In this document: positions 13,356 through 26,137 of the stretch, piece after piece
How positions within the stretch are numbered: the first letter of the stretch is position 1
Layout: each line of letters starts with the position of its first letter
NCBI GenBank assembly: GCA_030248225.1
Contig: JASANE010026695.1
Span: 1 to 64,000 of the forward strand
Source: Trileptium ribeirensis
Lineage: Eukaryota > Nematoda > Enoplea > Enoplida > Thoracostomopsidae
Direction of reading: 5' to 3'
DNA length: 64,000 bases
Position numbers and translations under genes: made by a program
Notes under the pieces: generated by a model
Told to the model about the DNA's origin: nothing
The model's input: only the letters and a program-made list of their open reading frames with translations
Databases searched by the model: none

Positions 13356-15368
13356 AGCTATTGCTCATTTTCTTAAGGAACCTCGCAAACCGTGCAAACA
13401 ACAACACCTGTACAAAGGCAAAAAGTACGGCAAACTGAATGAATACATCGCGTCGCAACTTGTATTGTTACAAATGTATTACTATGTGAGGGAAAGGGTT
13501 AATACCTTAGATTTAAAAGGACTAATTTCCTATATATTTGTGAAATTCGTGATTTAGCTGGAAAATTTTCATTATTACCATAGAGAAATTTTTGTTCTGA
13601 TAATGAAAATTTCCTTATGAAAATGGCTTTATGTAAGAAGTATGTCCTTGCTAATATAATTAGGAAATTATTCTTCTTGCTATCATAACGATTAATTTTC
13701 TTGATATGTATGAATAATGTGGTAAGACAAAATTGCATAAATGCTAAGGAAATTTGTACTGAATATTCAGCCCTAATTTCTCTTAGGAAATATTTTCCAT
13801 AGATTTTCGTGCGTATAGTGAAGGGATAACTTCCTACATATAAAAGAATAATTTCGTAAATTCAAAAATTTCCTTAATATTAAGGTGAATATTTCTTTAC
13901 ATTCAGTACAAAAGTTTTATCGGAAATATTAGAGGGCCTCAAATAACAAGCAATAAGAACTTAGCTAACTGTTTGTTGAGGCTATATAAAAGAAAATATC
14001 GCAAAGGAATGATTTTAATAATTGGAAATTAACATTAAGAATCAATTTTGTCAGCTATAAATCATGCAGTAAACTAGCTAGAATATTTATGGTCGAGAAA
14101 GCTTGTTGTTGGTATATCATGACGACGGTGATCCATAAACTTTGGTAACTTTCCAATGGGTTTCGCGTCCTGCCTTTTTTGGAAAGTTAATAAGTTCATC
14201 TATCCGCACATCAGACAGTGATGCAAGATCACGGTTATTTAATTCGAAAGTATTTAAGAGACGTAGTCGCACAATATTGTCATTCGTCTGCGCTAGGACC
14301 TAACTAGCACAGTTGTCATTTTGTGATGTCAACATTTATGACCTTTGTTGTCATATATCTTCCTCGTACAACTGTGTTTTAACCCAAGTCTGTGTAACGC
14401 ACACCTACGCACCAATGCTTACATAAACGTTAGAAGGTTACCATCAACGCTTATAGATGTTTTTCAAGCGATTGCTACGTTTCGGCAAATTTGACCTGAT
14501 GACCGTGACCTGCACATTATCCTAGGATACCGAACTCGCGCCTAACCAAGGGGTTCTGGTAATTTAATTCGTTCTTATTAATTATGCGTGTTTATATTAG
14601 ATATGCATAAGGTTCCCCGAGGAAAGTAACCTTTGAACTTAGTTAAAGATGGTAGCGTTTTCCAGCCTAATTCTTGTGGCAAATCTAAAATATTGTGGTA
14701 ATTTGGCTTTGGTTTCGCAGTTTGCTCTTTCTGCCTGAGCTGATCAATAAATGTAACGTGTGTGGGCATTCACTCACGATTAAAGAGACCAGCTTCAGTT
14801 GGCAATCGAGTAGAATCAACATTTGTCTCGGGCGACAGAAAGAATCTGCTTTCGCTACCTATTTTTTCCACTCATGAGCGCTATCGTTATAGTTTGTTAC
14901 TGCACATAGCCGACAGCAGTAGAAAGGATTTTGCTTGCTCAAATTGAAATCTATTCGGGTCATAAGAATAAAACTTTATTTGAGGCTCAGTAGTGCGTCC
15001 CCAAAATACATGATACCACCAAGTTTGTAAATGTGGATGTAATTGAAGCCAATTTCAAATATAAACAGTGGAAATGCATATAGATGCAGGGAAGACAAAC
15101 TGTTGGAATCGTACACTTTGCCAATAAAAACATTATTTGTCATATCTAAAAATTTAAGTTTAATTTTCTAACGGTGCTATGAAAAGAACTGTGATGCATG
15201 TCTGTTTTAGGTTTCGTAAACACGTTTTTTTTCGTATAATCACGATCTGAATATATTTTCTCATCTGATAACACATTTCGTAGGGTTATATTTGTCTTTC
15301 AGCGGGATTCAGTTATAGAAAGCTACGATTTTGTTATACTTAAGACAAACTGTTAAGTTGTCAACATG

Positions 15369-15440
15369 TGCCGGATAGTATAGTGGTTAATATCCCCTCC
15401 TGTCACGCGGGAGACCGGGGTTCAATTGCCCGTCCGGGAG
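15369..15440 (+). repeat. tRNA-Asp(GTC)-like head of SINE-like repeat (right arm)
   Basis: Mirror copy of the segment at 1,384-1,455, differing by at least one base in the anticodon stem (CCCTC against CCCCC). The anticodon loop CTGTCAC and both internal promoter boxes are present. The shared body runs to about 15,790 and closes with a minus-strand tRNA-like B-box (GGTTCGACTCCC) near 15,755-15,770. Confidence 0.7.
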
Positions 15441-16846
15441 GCACCTATTTTAAAAATTTTGGGCCAATTCTTAGTTTTGGCCGCCCTGCTGTTCCATAGC
15501 ACGACCACCATGAACTTGTATTTGAAAAATACGTTCGGTGTGTCAAAATAAAGTTCGGATACAACTTGATTGTTGTTTTTCGTGAAGTCAAAGGTGTCGT
15601 AGCAGTTTGCGTTTTACGGTTTTTTATACTGATACAGATACTCCAGCATCTTCAGAAGAGAGAAAAACGGTTGCCCCCTTAAAAGCTGTGTTCGTAATCG
15701 TGGGCGTACAATAATTGCTTTGTTTGTTGCAAAGGGTTCGCGAAAACGGCAGGTACTGGGAGTCGAACCAAGAAGTGTACAATAGCTATAACAAACCGTT
15801 AACCAAATATAAAATATATTAGACTGCGCTAGCTGAGTTATTAAATTCTGTTTAAGTTTTTCAATTTAATTTATCAGTCTATCATCAGGCGTTGTCGCCT
15901 CTAAACAGGCATTGTTGCTACTTGGGATGTTGCCGGTTTTAGAGTCGACAGCGCGTCATGATAGATTGATGAATTGAATAAGCACGTGCACTAATGTAGG
16001 GTACCTGGGTTATGTGTCAGGTACTCTGATACAGCTGTCGGGTACCTGGGTACCCGAGTTTTACATATTTTGAAGATAACCAAAGAATTTATTTTTTGCC
16101 GTCTTGGCGGAAAATTGCGTTGTTAACTTAAGAAGTATAACTAACTAAAAATCAAGATATTAAGTGACGTAGAAATACAGAGCATATGAATATTTATTGT
16201 AAAACACACGAATCATATTAACTTCAGGTTCCTATTTTGAGCTAGTGGAATTTTAATTTGGACACAAGGCTTTTCCAAATAAGGACAATGACGAATTTTT
16301 ATATATTATACAAGGTCGCTGACCGGTATGTGTCTCGAAGACTTGTAGCAACAAGTAGAGTGCCGCATGTTCACATAGTTTTCATTGCGGAAATATAGTA
16401 ATATAAACGAGACCGCAATTACAAAATGTAACAACTAGCTACAAACGTTTATGTTCAAGAACTTTGGAGTAAATCTGAACAAATAACTAACGAATATATA
16501 TTAGGAATGCAAATAATATATATAACGAATGTATATATATATATATATTAATTAATATATATATATATATTAATTTTTCGTTTAACAATATTCGGTATAA
16601 AGATTAACATTGTATAGAGGGCTACAAATATCAAATTGAGCAAATTGTTTATTGCGGCCATTAAACAGTAAAGGTAAAACCGTTAAAAGGCTGGCTCTCA
16701 GTTGGAAATTAAGATGAAAATCATTTTCCTTACTCACCATTAAATGTCAACACGCAGTACAGTGCGGTAGGCCAATGGAAACAATTTCTTTTATATCGAA
16801 CCCATCGAAATATAAAAGCCTTATTTATGATTTGCGTACCAAATTT

Positions 16847-18350
16847 GAACCTCGTAGATAGGCAAATTTGAGTAGATACCGCGGCTTACAAGATCTAAAA
16901 AAATTGGTGCCAGGTAATCTGGTAGTTAGGGGTATCTGGATATTTTAGTCTTGTCGGGTACCCGTTTAGCGATTTGTAACATGCTGTACATTCCTAGTCG
17001 CTATACAGTTTGTAATGCTATAGCGACTCTTCATTTACAATATCACGCTGCGCGAATAACTGAGTAAATGCACTAGTGCAAACTGCAATAATCTGGGCCA
17101 GACCGGCTATATCAGTTATACAGTTAAAAGTTGCTCTTAAAATATAAGTTTGGCTCAGAAATCTTGCTACGACGCATCTGTCCATAGCTGCAGTCCATCA
17201 TGTTTCACTAACCTTGGTTTCGTTCTACGTTCTTGCGCAGCGTTTTCAGGAATGTTCATCAAAAATCAATGCTTCATTATTATTTCTTTAGATCCTTAGG
17301 TACCTAGTGTTGACAAAAGATATGGTCATATCAGTGCCAAATATAATAAACACGGGTAATTGTTATATGTCAAATAAGTTTAAGGCTTTTAAGTTAAATA
17401 TGCTAGACCTAAAACGATGAAAAATTTTTTTCACCTTGGATTTAGACGAAAATAGTTAACATGTTTAATTTTTAATGAAGGGTTCCAGATTTCCAATTAG
17501 TTTTACTGTAGCTGTTTCACTTAAGCCAGTTTTATTGCAAATACTACTTCACTGTATGTACTGCACCCAGGATTCAGCAAAACTGAAATCGAGGAATTTA
17601 TTTTGTTTACGAAATTGCATTAAAATAAATTTTAGCTTGTATTTTAGTTTAGAACATCAAAAATGCCAATAGACGTTAGATTTGAACCCATAATAATAGA
17701 CTTTACGCGACTTTTCTCGAACCATTCAGCTATTTAGCCGAAACCACGTTGCGCATAATAAGTTACATTAAAATTTGTTAAAACAAAACGCTTCTAGGTC
17801 TGTACCTTTTCATTTTATGTGATGCCTTATTGTTGCTTTGGGCATGACAGCTTCCAAACCTTATATGGTTGGCGAAAGCGAGTTAATGAAAATCCAGGAA
17901 GGACTAGCTTGGTTGCTGGATTGTTATATATCAGCACTGAAAATATTCTATCCAGAGGCGCTAGGGAAACTAGGACTTTAACAAAATTATGTATGTAATT
18001 TGAAAATTTGTGGTAGCTTTAGAGCATTTGCACCAGTAAACTTAAAACCGTATAAAAATCATTTATACATCAAAAATCAAAGACAAATACAGATGTTTAT
18101 ACGAGCATGCTCAGGAGACACCAGGAAAGAATATTATTTAGCGCAGTTTAAAATATTGTAGATGTTTTTTCCTTTCCTCCTTCATTTCTGAGGTGAGACA
18201 AAACACACTGACGCCTCCAAGTTCTGTGGGGTTATGTGGACGTCGATTTCATGGTATCAACCGATAATTCTCAAACCGAGGGGATCTAACGTTTTCTTTG
18301 AAGGCAGGATTTCAGTGTATTTTCTCATCCTAAAAATTACGAATAGAAAG
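16847..18350. other. Non-coding stretch, no gene seen
   Basis: AT-rich sequence without credible coding potential. It contains short GGTACC/GGGTACC-rich motifs like those of the palindrome's outer part. The 65-codon frame at 17,475-17,672 has no supporting feature. Confidence 0.6.
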
Positions 18351-18354
18351 CGAA

Positions 18355-19555
18355 CAACGGAAATCAGCCGGCTTTGAAGTCAAACAGCCGGAAACCGCTA
18401 AAAGCGGGCTAACCGCTAACCGCTAGTGGATGGTATTTCGATTGCCAACGGCCGACCTGCGGTCCAACAGCTCAACAGCCGGCCGAATGCCAATAAGCTG
18501 CTCTTGCTTAGATATGAATTCAATCTTTGTAACAGCCACTTCAGCATGTGGCCAAAAATTATGGGATGATTTTAGCATATTATGGCTTTACACAACGTAG
18601 AATGAAATAAATAAAATGAAATTTTACACACAGACGGACTATAGCCACACTATAGTAGATGTTGGCCAACAACCGGATTTGAGGTCGGTGTTTGAACATT
18701 GACACATATTAGTTTAACGAAAATATATATTCGTAGGGAGTTGTGGAGGCCAAGTTTTTTTTAATTTTGAGTGAACCAGTTTTGACGTTTTAATTCGCTT
18801 GTTTCGCTCAGCACATTTCGCGATATACACGATGTATACGAAACTGTTGCCAAAGACATGTCCGGTGGAACGTTTTTTACCTAGCTATGTAACGAAGCTT
18901 TGTAGCAACGCAGCACACACCTCTTCACGGTGCTTAATTCGTTGAACAAACTGAACTCAGCATCACGTATATCGTTAGCCAATTGTAGCGAGCTACAGCA
19001 CCCTTTTTGGTCCATTTTGGTCTCAAGAGCACTTTCCAACCGCTGGAAAGACCATGTTGTAGAACACAGATAACCACCGTAACAACGTATAATTTTTACT
19101 TGGTACTACAACATAGGTAAGCAACACGATATCTTATCACATACATAAGGACTTGTCTCCCTGTATAAAACGAGCTCAAATACGACCCGCATATTTTCAA
19201 TGGTTATGGAGATACAATCGTTTTCGTACTATTCGGGCCTTATGCTCATAGCTGCAGTAGACGCCTTTTTCGAGTTGAACCTATATCTATAGCACAAACA
19301 ACCACAATAAATTTGGTTGCATGTTGGTTACTGTCGATCAAAAAGTGTCGGTAGTCTAGTTTGATGAACTTGCTATTGACGTATAGAACTCGCCTGGCCG
19401 GCTGACATCCAAATCAGTTAATGTAACGCTTTTACGGCTGTTAATACCGGCCTGTCATTTGCTGTTTTCCGTTTGTTATTCGGCGGTTAGCCGTTTCCCA
19501 CGGCCGACATAATCTTGGGTTACCGGCCGTCGGCTTCCGCATCGGTTGCCAACAT
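18355..19555. mobile_element. Possible DNA element with GCCGG-rich ends
   Basis: Both ends of this roughly 1.2-kb block carry many copies of GCCGG, CGGCCG and AACCGCTAA-type motifs: 18,365-18,490 on one side and 19,390-19,540, largely in the complementary sense (GGCGGTTAGCCG, GGTTACCGGCCG), on the other. The middle is ordinary AT-rich DNA. Clustered subterminal motifs in opposite orientation are typical of hAT-like elements, but no clean terminal repeat or target duplication was found by eye. Confidence 0.4.
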
Positions 19556-20650
19556 TACTCGTGACATGTAGCAAAGAATACAAAATTAGAGTACGGAGAA
19601 ATCTCATACTTCTCTTCTATGCACTGTTAGTCAAGCTAAGTAAATTTAACTCGTCGATGTGCTGTAATTGCTGATATATTTGTAAAAAGTCGTTTTCTAA
19701 ATTAACACTGGGGCTGATTCACTGTGGTATAAGTCGTCACTGTTGTCAAGAGATGCAATAAAACTCCAGAATGTAGCTGGATTGGTCACTATGGTTAACA
19801 ACTATTTAGGGCACGTCAAATTCTCGTCTTCACCTTATACAAAAGGGCTATATATTTATAATGTTCTACAGAAAGTTTCATTAGATGTGGCACAGTAGCG
19901 GCGTTAAAGAAATATGCATTAGGAATCCATCTGGAATTATCATCGACATTATATTCTTTAGTTTCTAGTCGATTTCGTGTCACCATTAGGTAAGAAATTA
20001 AGTAACTATTAAAGAATTAAGTAAATGGAAGTATATATAGTTCGTTGTGTGTTTTCCCAAAATCGCTACCCAACCCGACTAAACTACCCGGGTATCCGAT
20101 ACTAATTTTGATAGTTCTCCTAAGCCGCAGCTTTCTGTCATGTTTGAGGTATCTGCGACGTTAAACTGGGTACCCAAAACTGTAAATAAAACTTGCAGGT
20201 TGTGATTGTATTGACCTAAAATTATTTCCTCCGGCATACTGCATGCACATGGTGGTGGCTAAGGAGAATGGTGTAAAAAACCAGCAAAGGTCAAATGCCT
20301 GGACCAGACTGAGATATGCAGCCGTAAGATAAAAAGATTTCGAGAGTAAAAATATTAAAATACCATTATATAAATGTACCGGTTGCCAGCTGTTGGGAAT
20401 TTTTGCAGAAATAAGAATGCTTGAGGTGGGAATAAGATAGACGTGTTGTTTCTTCGTTCACAAAGTAAAAGAAGTGTTGGGTTGTAGAAAATCCATAACT
20501 ATGTTTAGTTTTTAGAGAAAAATAGCGAAAGCAAAGGTGTTTTTCCAATCTGTCCGATCGTGTAACCACTTCCATGCCGACTTGCAACTGTGTATAAGTT
20601 TGGAATTGAGTGGTGGGACTCTGAAAACTACATAAAAGATCGTAAACCAA
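19556..20650. other. Non-coding stretch, no gene seen
   Basis: No convincing gene. A 98-codon minus-strand frame at 20,366-20,662 lacks domain features, splice context or a recognisable motif and is not called. Confidence 0.5.
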
Positions 20651-20669
20651 CACTTTGACCAAAAATTTT

Positions 20670-21310
20670 TTGTAGGACCACTCCCTGGGCCGCTGTGGGG
20701 CCGAATATGGTTAAATGACCCTTTGAAAGAAATAAAAATTTTTAAATTTTCGGAAAGTTATCACGTGTTGTTACCGTATAACGAGTGTCCGTTAGGTTAC
20801 CAAGCACGCTCGATGCTATGGTTTTGCTATTTAGAGCCCAACTTAACTATATTACACCTTTTCATGGTATTTCAAGGGTATTAAGGTCGACGAATCTGAT
20901 TTCATAAATATGGTGAGTTTTCATTTTTTGGTTATGTATTGCGTGCAGGCGGCATCAAGAACTATCTATATTATAGGTATTTCTGAAAGTAGAATACAAT
21001 GATTTGGTTATCAAGAGTCTAGTGTGCACATTTCATGCCTTTTCATTGGTTTCAATGGGTTTAGGGTCAATGAATTCTATTTCTAGAATATAGTCTGTCT
21101 TCACCTGTTTGGTTACGCATTGCGTACAGGTCATCAAGAATTGTTTATATAGGTTTTCTGGCAGGCTGAACATGATGGTTTGGCTATCTAGATACAAGCA
21201 CAAATACTTGATGCGTTGTCAGTTGTTCTAGATGGGTTTAGGGTCAATGAGATTTTAGGTTTATCAATGAGTTCAGGGTTCGACAGGTTTTACATCAAAC
21301 ACAGCCTGTT
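20670..21310 (+). repeat. Tandem repeat of about 180-bp units
   Basis: The phrase TGGTTATGTATTGCGTGCAG near 20,930 recurs as TGGTTACGCATTGCGTACAG near 21,110, about 180 bp later, each followed by CATCAAGAA, a TATATAGG motif and a GGTTTAGGGTCAATGA-type motif. At least three decayed units are visible. The same family, in the opposite orientation, occurs at 62,845-63,500. Confidence 0.8.
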
Positions 21311-21367
21311 ACAGTTAATTAAACAAAACGATAAATTAAAATGAAACCACGCTCGCTCCGTTTCACC

Positions 21368-21700
21368 TTCGTCACTGTCCTTATTAGGAGAAGCCTTGTG
21401 TCCAAATTACAATTCCTTGTGTTCAACATATGAACCTTAACTTTTTGTAAATCAAATGTATGTCCATACACAGCGTTCGTCTACTTCCATAATCTAGCTT
21501 TTGGGTTACGTATATTTCCTAAGTTATTAAGAAGACAAATAATATTTCGGTAAGGCGGCGGAAAATAAATTCCAGATGACATTCAACATAACTAATACCC
21601 GGTTACCTGACTGCTGTAACCAGGTACCCGATGCACTCAACCCAGGTACCCGACGTCATGTACCCGGGCAGTAGCGTCCATGCTTATTGGATACGTCTCC
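21368..21700 (+). repeat. Third copy of the palindrome's outer repeat
   Basis: The block resembles 520-860 in the same orientation and 16,010-16,300 in reverse. Shared landmarks are GAAGCCTTGTGTCCAAATTA, a run ending in AATAAATTC, and a cluster of ACCCGGGTACC-like motifs followed by GCTTATT. The outer part of the palindrome is thus built from a dispersed repeat that also exists as a single copy. Confidence 0.7.
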
Positions 21701-24050
21701 TATATATCTTTTCACGTAGATAATTATATCGAAATATGCTCAAAGAACGCAAACAACTTGTTAATAATATATATAATAATTAGAGACAAGCAATTTTTCC
21801 ACATTTCTTTGCTGCTTCCGACTACGCAAATAAAATGTCAATAGCTTTCCCAGTATCGTATCTTAAAGAAGATAATAAGCATAAAATATTAGTATTATAT
21901 ACTCTAATAAAGCCATTAACGTAAACTCAAATATTATGAAGCTCACAGTGAATCGATATATTTTCATAGGGAATACCCGTTTCAAATTTTCAGATATATT
22001 AAGACCATTTGCTGTAGCAACGTGTTTAGATCAAGGAAGCTTGTCAAGAAATTGGGGCTGTTAGATTAACCCTTTTATTCACACTGGGTCCTAATAGACT
22101 CACGGTAAATTACGAAGCGTTGTGTTTATTATTTTTGTCGTATAACTGTTTTCACGTGCGTTTTTAGTCCCTCGCGTTGTGAGGTTGCTTAAGGAACCAA
22201 GCAACGGCCCTTAGACAGTTCAGTGATTAGCTTGTCCAACTTTCGCCCGTTCAGCTCGGCTTGTATTCCTGGCGCCAACGTGAAATTGTCAAACACTGAG
22301 CGATGTGAACATTGTTTATCACGTCAACAAACAAACTAGTGTCTTTTCGATCAAAAATTTTTATGCAGGTTGATGAAAAACCGTTGGACGTTTAATACCG
22401 GCGCCTTTAAAGCGAAACATTCTGAATAAATATTGACTTCCAGTATCAAGACTTCAAAACTGCCTCCAGAATCTGACATAGACTTCAAATACTTCAGAAA
22501 ATACTACTAACAAACAGCAGCTAAATCATGATTTCACCACACGTGGCTTATTTAACAAATAAACCGACAGTTGCCTGGCGCGCGAAGCGTGCTATACCGC
22601 CGTGTCGCTATGGACAAACATAATAAAGATTTCTTTAATAAATACACAAATTAAATAAAATTTGACAATAATATTGTTAATCAAAGAATCGAACCGATGG
22701 ACGAAAAACCTCAACCTTCTGTGGTGTGGATCAAACCTATTTAATACTATAGATTGTAGTCTTGTTTATATTAAGTACTATTCAGCTGATCACATGGATA
22801 GTTGTTCTGAAAGGATTTACGAATCGGTATTATGGACCGAACCAGAATTCGAACACAATACTCTAACTTTGCAACGCTAATGCGTTAACACTACACCACG
22901 GGCTCCGATGCACACTCACTAAATATACGCTATGTACAGTGCCGTAGCACAGCGTTACGGTCCAACCGTGATTGCGTTTGCTACTGTACGTGGTACATTG
23001 TATCCGATATGAGTAGCATGTTAAATTTTGCCTCACATTATAGTACACAAACTTGAGATAATGCAATTAATCGAACAGTGTATATATTTGTCCACAGAAG
23101 AACGAAAACATTGTTTTAATAATTCTTTTAGCTATCAAGCAAACTAGGATGTTGAGCCCTGTGCGGCGCTGAATTTCAATAGGAATTTAACTAAAATTGA
23201 CAGCCTCGATGATATTATGTAATCGGAACACCAAGACGAAACAAGATTTCGTATATCTAATGCTTGTGGTAGATTGCTCCATGTAATCTGAAAATTGTAG
23301 GTGACATATATCTAACCTCCCACGTTGTGTGGTGTATGTAGGGGCAAGTAGTTGCACAAATCGTTTCAAAAATACAGCAAACCAAATGGCACAACCAAAG
23401 TACCTAGCAATCGGGATATATACAGTTACAATTACCAATTTTGTATTTTAGGGCCAAATGTAAGCAAATTTCTGTCATATAGATTATAACATATTAACGA
23501 TATATAATTATACTATTCGGCAATGGTTTCACAATCATAATCAGTTCTAGGGACGCAGCACGCGTCTCAAAAGTGGGATCAAACTAGACTAAAATATATT
23601 AATGTCACAATGTTTTAATTTATCATAAATTTTAGGTGTGTGGGGGGGTGAACGGTCAGATTGACCCCACAGCAAATAGTGGGGGTCATGACCAATAACC
23701 CACCATTTTGCTGCACCACTGATCATCATGTTGCCCACTTAAAACATGAATTCTTCTAGGGAATGCCTTTACAAGGCAAGCAAATTTTTTGCTCTCAAGC
23801 AAACATCATCTCATTCTTTGCTGATATCGTATGAACTCCGCATGACGAATTCTTCTGAGCTTTTTGCAGAGTATATACGTACCGTCAACAGCACACCTAG
23901 AAACTATGTATCAGTCACAAAGCTGGTAACACGACGTGAAAAGCGGCACCAGATGGGGACCACGATGCGAAGACTATAAGCTGTTAACCAACCAACCCCA
24001 TTCGCTGCGGCTAAACATAAATTTCTATCGAATTACAGACAGTTTCTTAA
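21701..24050. other. Gene-poor stretch with one tRNA-derived repeat
   Basis: No gene recognised. It contains the minus-strand tRNA-Ala-like head at 22,834-22,904 and a region near 23,640-23,735 with GGGGGTCAT/ATGACCCCC-type motifs that could be an element end, without a clear partner. Confidence 0.5.
22834..22904 (-). repeat. tRNA-Ala-like SINE head, copy 1
   Basis: Read on the minus strand: CCCGTGGTGTAGTG (A box), a loop containing TTGCAA (anticodon TGC) and GTGTTCGAATTCTGG (B box). It matches the layout of the segments at 32,504 and 35,470 and has decayed stems. Confidence 0.6.
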
Positions 24051-24059
24051 ATCTACTTC

Positions 24060-25255
24060 AATTAACAGAGGTCTGAAATACTATAAGTTTTGAACATTTA
24101 CAAATTTATCACCATTTACGTGTTCTGGCAAAAACTTCCATACACTGACTTCGCGAGACAAAAAATGCTTTGAAAAATCGCATTTGAACTTTCCTTTGTT
24201 AGGTTTCAAGGAGTGGTCTCTAGTATTTGTATGGCGTAGTTTAAAAAATCATATGCAGATATTTATAAACCATCGCCAAATCAAAAAATCGCAGTCGTCT
24301 CAATTGAAACGGCTTCAATTTAAAAGTATTTAATCGGTTGCCGTAAGACTGCGACTGTAGACTGCATACGACATATAATTTGCTCGAGATGTAACGCTGT
24401 ACACTTTCAAACATCATCGACATAACACGGTGACCAGATTTGGGATGAGGTCTTCAAAAATGGTCTTACGTATGACTTATAGGCATGTAATGCATTTTCG
24501 GCGATGCTCATTAAAAGCAACTGACTGGAACGTATATAGCACGGTAAGATTTCTTACAAGTCCAGCTATAATATGAGTGAAATTTCAGGTTATTGCTTAC
24601 AGTAACAAAAAGTTCTTGACACTGCTTAACTGTTGGGAAGGCTGAATTCGTTAAAGTGTCCTCATGCATGGGATTATTCTAACCCAGGTGCAGTATACTA
24701 CATTTTGGCACTGGGCACTCAGTTTTCGAGGGCGTTTATAGCATTCTGTAGATTACTTACTGATCACTCCAGATTACTCGTCAAAGTTTTAGTTTCACAT
24801 CATCAGCAAATGTTTTACAGCATACAATATTTACATTATCCAAATATAATTAATGTACAATAAAAACAGAGTAGGTCCTAATAAGCTGCCCCGAAACACC
24901 CATATGTCGCTGGAAAATATTCTGAAAATTCTACATTTAATTTCCCACAAACTTTACGACCAATGATGAATGCGGCTGTCCAAGAATTTGGGGCAACCCG
25001 AAATTCCTAAAGCCGATAGTTGCCTGACAACTTTTATGTCCTAGATTGTGTCAAACGCCTACCGTAAAGTCAATGCAAACTATAACAAATTTTTTTCGCA
25101 TCGAGATGGCGACTCCAGTCATTCAGGCTTTGCAGAAGTTTAGCGCTTTGAAGAAATCCACGCTCGAATTTAGTTATTAAGTTGTTTTTCATTACGAGGT
25201 CAAGCAGCGCTTCGGTAGTAATTCTTTCCATTACCTTAGATATATTTGACAACGG
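24060..25255 (-). pseudogene. Decayed non-LTR retrotransposon reverse transcriptase (LINE, Jockey/CR1-like)
   Basis: Reading on the minus strand in several frames, this carries reverse transcriptase signatures in the right order. First comes SKVMERI with a LITKFERGFL stretch (25,252-25,070), which in LINE polymerases lies before the catalytic palm. Next are shifted pieces near 24,900-24,800 recalling the GPLLFLLYIN and ADDVKL blocks. Then come VQRYISSKL and the RRLRFFDLAMVYKYLH block (24,423-24,241), typical of the C-terminal end of Jockey/CR1-type ORF2. Last is a piece like HSLKPNKGKFKCDF with SREVSVWKFLPEHV (about 24,210-24,100), the usual closing motif. Stops and frameshifts separate the blocks, and the endonuclease half is absent, so this is a 5'-truncated dead copy. 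Confidence 0.8.
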
Positions 25256-26129
25256 TGAAATTGTGTGATAATTAGATCATTGCCATTGTATACAGAGAAT
25301 GCATCTGGAGGTAACCACTCACATGGACGTGGCAATCATGCATTAATCAACCGTTGATCAAAAAATGCAATAGCGGACAACACAGAACATAGTTTGTTTT
25401 CGCAGGAAATATTCAGTGAATCGGTTCTTTTTGAAGAATGTCGAGTATGAAAGTGCCGAAACCATTACACTGCATGGCTGTGATTGGAGTACGCAAACCG
25501 TAGCAGACTTCGTCCCGGTTACACTCTTTCATTGCAACCGTGAAGCTAGTTTATAAATTCAAAGTAATTGTTAGTAACCCACCGCGCTCAGTGCAGTATC
25601 TTGTTTTGTCAAAAAATAATGCAAAGAGACAGCTGAAATTAATAGTTTTATCTCGTGTTACAGGATACGTAATAAATAAATAAAAATATGCCTGTCTTCA
25701 GTATCTTAGAAGTTTATTTAATTAAATCACAATAAAGCTTACACGTTAAGCATATTACAAAATTGTAAAATAAAATACTTGAAATAACGTTTTATATTAA
25801 TAACGTAGTCAACGCCTCGACGTATCAGTGCATTTGTTACGTAAACCAAACTGAAGTTTTTTAGTCAGAAGTTGTTTTATTTAGCAACCATAAATTAAAG
25901 AGAGAAATGTATATGCTTTTAGTTGCTGTGGATGAGACATAATAAAATAAAGTCAAGTGATTATGATAAACACACAAAGAGGAGTGCGACACTTATGCCA
26001 GACAACGTTATATACGTTGTGGTTTGACGCGACCCATTTTTCCGTTGCTTGTCCCACGTTTCGAAGGGGTGACAAGTTTCCCACTTTTGTCCTGTCCACC
26101 GTCCCAACCTTTATTCTGCTTTTCCAGCT
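25256..26129. other. Non-coding stretch
   Basis: No gene recognised. From about 26,040 a pyrimidine-rich GTCCC-type repeat begins (GTCCCACG, TCCTGTCCACCGTCCCAAC), interrupted by the hAT MITE and seemingly resuming, purine-rich, at 26,990-27,120. Confidence 0.5.
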
Positions 26130-26137
26130 GTTATTCT

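Larger units (their letters stand above)
7948..16846. repeat. Right arm of giant imperfect palindrome
   Basis: Reverse complement of 1-7,661. It is longer than the left arm because it contains a tRNA-headed SINE copy near 11,970-12,350, the distal end of a hAT element (to 11,730) and a second tRNA-like segment near 13,280-13,355, all missing on the left. The many scattered substitutions and unequal indels argue against a simple assembly artefact, which would give near-identical arms. Which sequence lay outside the arm originally cannot be seen, because the partner of 16,847 onward would fall before base 1. Confidence 0.95.

Noticed and set aside
15369..15440. Functional tRNA-Asp gene
   Set aside because: Mismatches in acceptor, anticodon and T stems, no terminator, and attachment to a repeated body.
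20366..20662. 98-codon minus-strand ORF
   Set aside because: No motif, no splice or promoter context, next to repeats.
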